Below are positions 6,478 through 12,006 of a stretch of DNA of 12,899 nt, piece after piece. A model generated the notes under the pieces. That model was given only the letters and a program-made list of their open reading frames with translations, was not told the origin of the DNA and did no database searches. The position numbers and the translations under genes were made by a program. The DNA lies in the NCBI GenBank assembly GCA_005882055.1, contig VBGQ01000061.1, forward strand, positions 1-12,899, in the 5' to 3' direction. Position 1 is the stretch's first letter. Each line of letters opens with the position of its first letter. Source of the stretch: Chloroflexota bacterium. Lineage in GTDB: Bacteria > Chloroflexota > Limnocylindria > QHBO01.

Positions 6478-7611
6478 GTGTCCAAGCCCACCGTCGTCCT
6501 CTTCCTGGTCCTCGCGGTCACGTCGCCCGCGGCCCTCGGCCAGGCCGAGGAGGAGAAGCCGAAGCTCGCCTTCACCATCGGCAAGCTCTGGATCACGCCG
6601 ATCCTCGGTCCCGGCTACACGCCCGAGTTGGGACTCTTGATCGCGGGCGGCGCCTTGTTCAGCTACCCGTTCGACGACGAGAGCCCGCGCTCCTCCACGA
6701 CCCTGGCGCTCAGCTACGGCAGCACCGGCGCATTGGTCTTCACCGTGAAGCCCACGACTTATTTGTTGCAGGACCGCCTGCGCATCGACGCCTACTTCGG
6801 GCTCAAGGACATGAACGACAACTACTTCGGCGTCGGCTACAGCTCTGCGTACAACACCAAGATCGGCCCGGCCACTACCGAGTACAGGCGCGTCTACAAG
6901 CAGTTCGCGCCGATGGTCTTGTGGCGCCTCCGCAAGGATTTGTACTTCGGAGCCGCGATGGACGTGAATAGCACCACCGCCAGCAATCTCGCGCCGCAGA
7001 TGGCGCAGGATCCGAACGTCGTGGCCGAGGGCACGCATTTCGTCAACACCGGCCTGGGCCCCATCTTGCGCTACGACTCGCGCGATTTCCCGCAGAACGC
7101 GTTCAAGGGCGTTTTCCTGCAGGCCCAGTACCTGCTCTACCGGCCAGGGTTCGGCGGGAGCACCAACTACAACATCCTGGATCTGGACTACCGGCAGTAC
7201 CAGTCCCTCGGTCGCCCCGGGTTCACCCTGGCCTGGAACGTCCGCACGCGCAACGGCGTCGGCGACGTGCCCTGGACGGAGCTCTCGCTGCTGGGCTCGG
7301 CCAACGACCTGCGCGGGTACCGGGAAGGACGCTACCGGGACAGCACCATCATCTATGCGCTGCTCGAGCTTCGCTGGATGGACTTGAAGGAATACAACGT
7401 GAAAGGCGACCCCCAGTTCGGAATCAACGGCTTTGTGACCTGGATCGGCGCCGGGACGATGGGAAGCAGCTACAAGCACCTCAACTGCCTGCTCCCCAAC
7501 TTCGGGGTTGGATACCGCATCGTCGTGCAAGGACGGATGGCCGTGCGGCTCGATCTGGGCGCTGGGCGCGAGTCGACCGGTTTCTACTTCAGCTTCAACG
7601 AGGCGTTCTGA
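6478..7611 (+). CDS. Omp85-type (BamA/TamA-like) barrel protein without POTRA domains
   Basis: A 377-residue outer-membrane protein related to the C-terminal bacterial surface antigen (D15/PF01103) barrel of BamA and TamA. Residues 1-21 are a signal peptide (MSKPTVVLFLVLAVTSPAALG). The barrel begins almost at once with FTIGKLWITPILGPGYTPELG. Family hallmarks are LRYDSRDFPQNAFKGVFLQ (about 197-215), the lid-lock RGY motif in NDLRGYREGRYRD (about 277-288), and the final strand ending GFYFSFNEAF with terminal Phe. BamA is near 800 residues with five POTRA domains; none is present here, so this belongs to the barrel-only Omp85 group of unclear function. Start GTG 6478 gives the signal peptide but has no good Shine-Dalgarno; coupling to the preceding 86-codon frame (stop 6465) is possible. 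It converges on the next gene with 9 bp between stops. Confidence 0.85.
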   Translation: MSKPTVVLFLVLAVTSPAALGQAEEEKPKLAFTIGKLWITPILGPGYTPELGLLIAGGALFSYPFDDESPRSSTTLALSYGSTGALVFTVKPTTYLLQDRLRIDAYFGLKDMNDNYFGVGYSSAYNTKIGPATTEYRRVYKQFAPMVLWRLRKDLYFGAAMDVNSTTASNLAPQMAQDPNVVAEGTHFVNTGLGPILRYDSRDFPQNAFKGVFLQAQYLLYRPGFGGSTNYNILDLDYRQYQSLGRPGFTLAWNVRTRNGVGDVPWTELSLLGSANDLRGYREGRYRDSTIIYALLELRWMDLKEYNVKGDPQFGINGFVTWIGAGTMGSSYKHLNCLLPNFGVGYRIVVQGRMAVRLDLGAGRESTGFYFSFNEAF

Positions 7612-7620
7612 GGCACCTTC

Positions 7621-8832
7621 CTAGAACAAGATGCCGAGCAGTTTTTTCAGCAGTTCTTCCAGCGGCATCATCGTGAGTGCCAGCGGTACAATCGGCGCGA
7701 CCGTCGCGGCCACGACTCGGAAGACGGCCTCCTTCGTGATGGGCGCGACACGCATGGTCCGCACCATCTCGTAACTATTGCCTAGATCAGCGAGGGACTG
7801 GATATCGGCGCTCCCCACGAACGGCTCATCGGCAGGCGCGCGGCCGCGCAGCCATTTGGCATCGAACTCCCGCACGTATCGCTGGGCCAGCGTACCGAAT
7901 TCGCGAAGGCCCGTTCGCCTCGCCTGAGCAAGCTGGGGAGCAAACACCAGGAGCGGGCCGAACACTACGCACAACAGAAAAATGACCATCACACCGACCT
8001 CGACCTTGAAACCAGGCAGTGCGGCACCGAGGTAGAAAATGCGGTTGGCGAACTGTCCGGCAAGCAGCACGCCGTGCGCTACGGCGAGCGGGACGAAGGC
8101 GTCTACCGTCGAAGAGAGAAAGCCCAGGCCTCCGACGCGATCCGGATGCATGGGAGCCACGTTCAACTCGATCCGTGATACCTGCCAGAGAAAGCGCGCC
8201 CAGATCAGCAACCGGAAATACCAGCGGCAGAGCAGGAACTGGAAGATCGGCAGGCTCACGTAGCCGTACCACCTTCCAGCGAGCGAGAACTTCGAGCCCT
8301 CAACGGACGGTGTCGCATACCAGGTGGCCGTGTCGAGGGCCACGTAATGGCGCCAGACGATCAGGACCCCGACCCCATACACCAAGGCGATCAGCACCAC
8401 CTCGGCCAGCACCGAGTTGCGCAGCCGGAACGCCGACGCGATGGCGGAATCGAACCGTGCCATGGCGCTCTCGGGAACCAGCTGGCGCTGCAGGAATTGC
8501 TTCACCACGGGAAGCATGCGCCTGTGCACCAGGATCTCGGCCCCGATCAGCAGGGGCACCGCCACCAGGAACCGGACGTGAACGTCGGCGTCCAGCAGGA
8601 AGGGGACGGCCACACTCCCGCGCAGTGCCTGTCGTTCCAGAGCCGAGAGCAGCAAGAGCGGCAGCCACGCAAACATCGAGATGACGATGACGCGTTGGCG
8701 CACCAGCATCAGCTCATCGTCGGAAAGATGCGCCCGACGAAAGAGTTGGAAGAGCGGACCCCCGAGGACGAGCGAGAAGTCCCGAGGATCCTGCAACAAA
8801 CGGTCACGGGTCGCTGGCGTGCCGGACTTCAT
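7621..8832 (-). CDS. Uncharacterised multi-pass inner-membrane protein
   Basis: A 403-residue protein I cannot assign to a named family. It has about seven hydrophobic segments, near residues 47-64, 84-103, 141-160, 190-215, 244-270, 277-300 and 370-389. The N-terminus (LLQDPRDFSLVLGGPLFQLF) is soluble. A conserved-looking loop motif ELNVAPMHPDRVGGLGFL follows segment four. A cytoplasmic-looking stretch (about 302-368) contains SLADLGNSYEMVRTMRVAPI. The C-terminus is an amphipathic tail, PLEELLKKLLGILF. ATG 8832 is well supported by GGGAGGGAG upstream. It is divergent from the DUF2252 gene, sharing a 110-bp control region, and converges on the Omp85-type gene. No transport or catalytic motif is recognised, so a channel, transporter subunit or signalling membrane protein are all open. 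Confidence 0.8.
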   Translation of the reverse strand: MKSGTPATRDRLLQDPRDFSLVLGGPLFQLFRRAHLSDDELMLVRQRVIVISMFAWLPLLLLSALERQALRGSVAVPFLLDADVHVRFLVAVPLLIGAEILVHRRMLPVVKQFLQRQLVPESAMARFDSAIASAFRLRNSVLAEVVLIALVYGVGVLIVWRHYVALDTATWYATPSVEGSKFSLAGRWYGYVSLPIFQFLLCRWYFRLLIWARFLWQVSRIELNVAPMHPDRVGGLGFLSSTVDAFVPLAVAHGVLLAGQFANRIFYLGAALPGFKVEVGVMVIFLLCVVFGPLLVFAPQLAQARRTGLREFGTLAQRYVREFDAKWLRGRAPADEPFVGSADIQSLADLGNSYEMVRTMRVAPITKEAVFRVVAATVAPIVPLALTMMPLEELLKKLLGILF

Positions 8833-8868
8833 TGTCGTCTCCCTCCCATGACCGCCGCACGACCTGTT

Positions 8869-8881
8869 ATAGAGACTCTAT
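8869..8881. promoter_or_regulatory. Palindrome in divergent promoter region, operator candidate
   Basis: ATAGAG-A-CTCTAT is a perfect 6+1+6 inverted repeat, AT-rich in an otherwise GC-rich 110-bp region between the divergent genes at 8832 (minus) and 8943 (plus). A TATAAC hexamer on the minus strand (8871-8866) overlaps its left edge and would serve as a -10 element about 27 nt upstream of the expected transcript start-to-ATG distance for the membrane-protein gene; no good -35 is visible. Position and symmetry fit a dimeric repressor or activator site, without proof. Confidence 0.35.
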
Positions 8882-8898
8882 CTGCAACGTAGCGGCGA

Positions 8899-8915
8899 GC
8901 CCGCGACGTGCGGGC
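8899..8915 (+). promoter_or_regulatory. Leader hairpin upstream of DUF2252 gene
   Basis: GCCCGC and GCGGGC pair perfectly (6 bp, all G-C) around a five-base GACGT loop. It ends 16 nt before the AGGAGG Shine-Dalgarno of the DUF2252 gene (8932-8937). It would form in the mRNA leader if transcription starts upstream; an effect on translation is inference only. Confidence 0.3.
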
Positions 8916-8931
8916 CCAAGATCGACGATGC

Positions 8932-8937
8932 AGGAGG
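8932..8937 (+). promoter_or_regulatory. Strong Shine-Dalgarno deciding the DUF2252 start
   Basis: AGGAGG with a 5-nt spacer precedes GTG 8943. It makes GTG 8943 the best start, over in-frame ATGs at 8832, 8928 (which lies before it) and 8955 (spacer too long). Confidence 0.8.
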
Positions 8938-8942
8938 ACACC

Positions 8943-10454
8943 GTGCAAAATGCGATGCCTGTCGCCCCCGCCCGGGCCGAACATTACGCCAAAGTGCTGG
9001 CTCGCTTCACGGCCCCCATGCCGTCGGTCGAGGACCGCATGGCGGCGGGCAAGGCGTTGCGCAGAAGAGTGCCCCACGAATCACACGCTGATTACCGGCC
9101 CGCACCCGGGCGGCAGGACCCTGTGGGGCTTCTCGAGGCTCAGGCCAGGACGCGCCTGCCAAACCTGGTTCCCATCCGGTATGCCCGGATGCTTGCGAGC
9201 CCCTTCGCTTTCCTGCGGGGGTCGGCCATCGTGATGTCGGCCGACCTGGCGGGCACGCCCGTGACGGGCCTGACGGTCCAGGCATGCGGCGACATGCACG
9301 TCGCCAATTTCGGCGTCTTCGCCTCGGCCGAGCGCAACCTTGTGTTCGGAGTGAACGATCTCGACGAGACGCTGCCGGGAGCCTGGGAGTGGGACCTCAA
9401 GCGCCTCGCCGCCAGCGCCGTGGTGGCCGGCAAGTTCGTGGGCGCTGACAAAGTCCTGTGCGAGGAGGCGGCCCGCGCCGCGGTCAGAAGCTACCGCAAG
9501 CGCATGCGCGAATACGCGGAGATGGGGAACCTGGCGGTCTGGTACTCGCGCATCGACGAACGGGCCGTCCTGGAGACGGCGTCTCCGCAGGCGAGGAAGG
9601 ACGTCGAGCGGGCCCTGGCCAAGGCGCGGCAGCGGGGCCACATGCAGGTGCTCGAGAAGATGGCGGAGCTCGTGGACGACCGCCACCGCATCGTCGAGGA
9701 GAGGCCTCTCATCGTGCGGGAGACGCACACCTCAGACGGTCGCCCCATTGCGGAGGCGCTCGGCCGCACGCTGGAGCTCTACCTCGAGTCCCTTCCCGAG
9801 GAGCGCAAATCCCTCTTCGCCCGGTACCGGATCATGGATGTGGCCCGAAAGGTCGTGGGCGTGGGAAGCGTCGGCACGCGCTGCTGGGTCATCCTCTTGA
9901 GCGGCAACGGCTCCGACGACCCCCTGTTCCTCCAGTACAAGGAAGCCCAACCGTCGGTCCTGGCGCCCTACTTCAAGACCCGTGCCTGGAAGTGCGAGGG
10001 CCAGCGCGTCGTGGTGGGACAGCGGATCATCCAGGGCGCTCCGGACATCTTCCTGGGCTGGGGCATACAGGCGAACGGGAACCATTTCTACATGCGCCAA
10101 CTCCGGGACATGAAGGGCGGCGCGACGCTGGACCCGGCCACAACGCGCACGAAGACCTTTCCCGATTACTGCAAGCTCTGCGGGTGGGCCCTGGCCCTCG
10201 CGCACGCCAAGTCGGGCGACCCCGCCGCCATCGCCGGCTACCTCGGCAAGAGCGACCGCATGGACGAGGCCGTCGCCCGCTTTGCCGCCGCCTATGCCGA
10301 GCAGACCGACCGCGACCACGACGCCCTCGCCAAGGCGGCCCTTTCGTCGTTCTCTTGCTCTCGGAGCTCATCGGGGTCTTCCTTCTCAGGAAGCAGGGAG
10401 GCCTGGAAGAGAGCGCGCGTGAGCAATTCGGCGTCATCCAGACCGCTGCCCTGA
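8943..10454 (+). CDS. DUF2252 family protein with altered C-terminus
   Basis: A 503-codon frame; about the first 465 residues are a near-complete DUF2252 (COG4320) protein of unknown function. Recognisable blocks are LVPIRYARMLASPFAFLRGS (75-94), CGDMHVANFG (115-124), NDLDET (138-143), WEWDLKRLAAS (148-158), and RDHDALAKA near the end. GDMHVAN resembles the Brenner motif (GDxHxxN) of aminoglycoside-phosphotransferase-like kinases, and NDLDE resembles their metal-binding DxD region, so a small-molecule or protein kinase-like fold is plausible. GTG 8943 is chosen for its ideal AGGAGG. After about position 10338 the frame runs 38 residues of Ser/Arg-rich sequence that is the out-of-frame start of the DUF4239 gene. 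The native last dozen or so residues thus appear replaced. All core motifs are intact, so the protein may still function. Confidence 0.85.
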   Translation: MQNAMPVAPARAEHYAKVLARFTAPMPSVEDRMAAGKALRRRVPHESHADYRPAPGRQDPVGLLEAQARTRLPNLVPIRYARMLASPFAFLRGSAIVMSADLAGTPVTGLTVQACGDMHVANFGVFASAERNLVFGVNDLDETLPGAWEWDLKRLAASAVVAGKFVGADKVLCEEAARAAVRSYRKRMREYAEMGNLAVWYSRIDERAVLETASPQARKDVERALAKARQRGHMQVLEKMAELVDDRHRIVEERPLIVRETHTSDGRPIAEALGRTLELYLESLPEERKSLFARYRIMDVARKVVGVGSVGTRCWVILLSGNGSDDPLFLQYKEAQPSVLAPYFKTRAWKCEGQRVVVGQRIIQGAPDIFLGWGIQANGNHFYMRQLRDMKGGATLDPATTRTKTFPDYCKLCGWALALAHAKSGDPAAIAGYLGKSDRMDEAVARFAAAYAEQTDRDHDALAKAALSSFSCSRSSSGSSFSGSREAWKRARVSNSASSRPLP

Positions 10455-11065
10455 CGCTTCTCGGCCTCATCATCGGATTCAGCTTCTCGATGGCCATCAG
10501 CCGCTACGATCAGCGCAAGAACTACGAAGAGGCGGAGGCCAACGCGATCGGTACAGAATACGTCCGGGCTGACCTCTTGCCTCCCGCCGATGCGGCGAGA
10601 GTGCGTGCGCTGCTCAAGACCTATGTCGATCAGCGTCTCCTGTTCTACGTGGCTCGCGACGGGCAACAGCTTCAGCGGATCGATGCCTATACTGGTCGAT
10701 TGCAAGCCGAGCTGTGGTCCGCGGTCCGGGCCCCGGCCATGGCACAGCCGACACAGGTGATCGCCTTGGCCGTTTCGGGCATGAACGATGTGCTCAACTC
10801 GCAGGGATACACGCAGGCTGCGTGGTGGAACCGGATTCCACCTGCGGCATGGGTGCTGATGGCTGCGATCGCCATCTGTTGCAACCTGCTGGTCGGCTAT
10901 GGTGCGCGACAGGTTCGAGGGGAGACCATCCTGATGGTGGTACTGCCGCTCGTCGTGTCCATCTCGTTCTTTCTCATCGCGGACATCGACAGCCCGCGCG
11001 GCGGCGTCATCCGCGTGCAGCCGCAAAACCTGGAAAGCCTCTCTCAATCCCTCGCTCAGGGGTAG
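10355..11065 (+). CDS. DUF4239 (bestrophin-like) membrane protein, 5'-truncated
   Basis: About 236 residues of a DUF4239 integral membrane protein. It has four membrane segments: FVVLLLSELIGVFLL (starting upstream of the marked start), IQTAALTLLGLIIGFSFSMAI, AWVLMAAIAICCNLLVGYG, and ILMVVLPLVVSISFFLIADI. The family signature between segments two and three is visible: SRYDQRKNYEEAEANAIGTE, then YVRADLLPP and YVDQRLLFY. Some members are annotated as bestrophin-like, but channel function is not shown for this group. Homologues begin some 10-20 residues earlier with a start codon; here no ATG or GTG exists before the first segment. TTG 10355 is the only candidate and has no Shine-Dalgarno. The frame overlaps the altered tail of DUF2252 (to 10454) in the -1 frame. 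Expression may need coupling to DUF2252 translation, or the gene may be dead. Confidence 0.7.
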   Translation: MLSELIGVFLLRKQGGLEESAREQFGVIQTAALTLLGLIIGFSFSMAISRYDQRKNYEEAEANAIGTEYVRADLLPPADAARVRALLKTYVDQRLLFYVARDGQQLQRIDAYTGRLQAELWSAVRAPAMAQPTQVIALAVSGMNDVLNSQGYTQAAWWNRIPPAAWVLMAAIAICCNLLVGYGARQVRGETILMVVLPLVVSISFFLIADIDSPRGGVIRVQPQNLESLSQSLAQG

Positions 11066-11070
11066 GCACT

Positions 11071-11085
11071 GCCCGATGATCGGGC
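11071..11085 (+). terminator. Short hairpin after DUF4239 gene, weak terminator candidate
   Basis: GCCCGA-TGA-TCGGGC forms a perfect 6-bp stem with a 3-nt loop, 5 nt after the TAG of the DUF4239 gene. No T-tract follows, so Rho-independent activity is doubtful. The rest of the 203-bp gap to 11268 shows no gene or clear promoter. Confidence 0.3.
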
Positions 11086-11268
11086 GTCGGGCGCTGCCAG
11101 GGTAGCTGCGCCCGGGGAAAGGCCGCTCTCGGCGGAAATGCGTCTTTGGTCCAATTACCCGCGGCGCGGCAGGTGGGAGATGCTCGTTCGCGAAGATGCG
11201 CTCGGGCCGCCCGGCGCCAAGGGGCCCAGGATACCCATCGCTCATCCTGAAACGTGAAGGAACCTCAC

Positions 11269-11892
11269 ATGTCGATGTCGCGCGTGTTCGCAATCGCCGC
11301 CGCCAGTACAATCGTTTCCGCACTTGCCCAGGCGCAGGATAAAGGCCCGGCGCCGACCGCTGCCCCAACCGCTGCAACAGCATCCGCTGCGGCGCCAGCC
11401 GACACGCCCGGTGCGAAGGCCGAGGTCCCCGCCATCTCACCCTGCACAGAAGACATCGAGGCGCTCTGCAAAGGCGTCAAGCCCGGCGAAGGCGACGTCC
11501 TGCGATGTCTCGCCGACAAGTCTGCCGAGCTATCGAGCGCGTGCAAGGGACGTCTGGACCAATTGAAGAAGGACTTCCTCGCCTCGGCCGCCGACTGTGA
11601 ACCGGACGTCCAGGCTTTCTGCGCGACCGTTCCCCACTCCGGCGGACGGGTGTTGCAGTGCCTCAAGCGCCACGAGAAAGAGCTGAGCGTTCCGTGCCGC
11701 GCGCTGCAAGCAAAGCTCAAGGAAACAGCGCACGCACCACACGCCGCAGCGCCTGCGAAGGCACCTGAGGCTGCAACTCCTGGCCCGGGTCCGGCAGCCG
11801 CCTCGTCCTCCGTTGCGGTTGCGCCGGCAGCAACCGCGGCGCCGGCAGCCGATCCTGCGTCACCCGCGACGACGCCGCCCGCGAAGCAGTAA
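11269..11892 (+). CDS. Secreted protein with two cysteine-rich (GLG1-type) repeats
   Basis: A 207-residue exported protein. Residues 1-22 are a signal peptide (FAIAAASTIVSALAQA). An Ala/Pro/Thr-rich linker (about 26-55) follows. Two repeats of the cysteine-rich repeat family (PF00839, as in Golgi apparatus protein 1) come next, with Cys at 59, 67, 80, 92 and at 110, 118, 131, 143. Both have the same C-x7-C-x12-C-x11-C spacing, with CxxDIEALC and CEPDVQAFC openings. A second Ala/Pro-rich tail runs to the end. The eight cysteines probably form two disulfides per repeat in the periplasm. ATG 11269 has AAGGA 7 nt upstream, which decides it over GTG 11254. It lies 114 bp before the arylsulfatase, same strand. 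Function is unknown; the flexible Ala/Pro arms suggest a surface or periplasmic adaptor. Confidence 0.85.
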   Translation: MSMSRVFAIAAASTIVSALAQAQDKGPAPTAAPTAATASAAAPADTPGAKAEVPAISPCTEDIEALCKGVKPGEGDVLRCLADKSAELSSACKGRLDQLKKDFLASAADCEPDVQAFCATVPHSGGRVLQCLKRHEKELSVPCRALQAKLKETAHAPHAAAPAKAPEAATPGPGPAAASSSVAVAPAATAAPAADPASPATTPPAKQ

Positions 11893-11903
11893 CCGGCCCG
11901 GAC

Positions 11904-11929
11904 CCCCCGGTGGCGTCGCAAACCGGGGG
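11904..11929 (+). terminator. GC stem-loop between Cys-rich gene and sulfatase
   Basis: CCCCCGG (11904-11910) pairs perfectly with CCGGGGG (11923-11929) around a 12-nt loop, beginning 11 nt after the TAA of the Cys-rich gene. There is no T-run afterwards. It could end or attenuate transcription into the sulfatase gene, or protect the 3' end of the upstream message. Confidence 0.4.
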
Positions 11930-12006
11930 ATGTGGGACCAAGGTCAAAATCGACTCGTCCGGGGCGCCATGCAAAGAGGGCTCCCGGCACGAAGGGAGAG
12001 ACACCG

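Noticed and set aside
4789..7530. A 913-codon open minus-strand frame opposite the kinase, regulator and Omp85-type genes
   Set aside because: It lies antisense to three genes with clear family motifs, its product is low-complexity with no recognisable domain, and long antisense frames are expected in GC-rich coding DNA.
10338..10346. Possible programmed -1 frameshift (CCCTTTC run) joining DUF2252 to DUF4239
   Set aside because: The run is not in the phase needed for an X XXY YYZ slip from the DUF2252 frame, and missing termini of both proteins point to a deletion instead.
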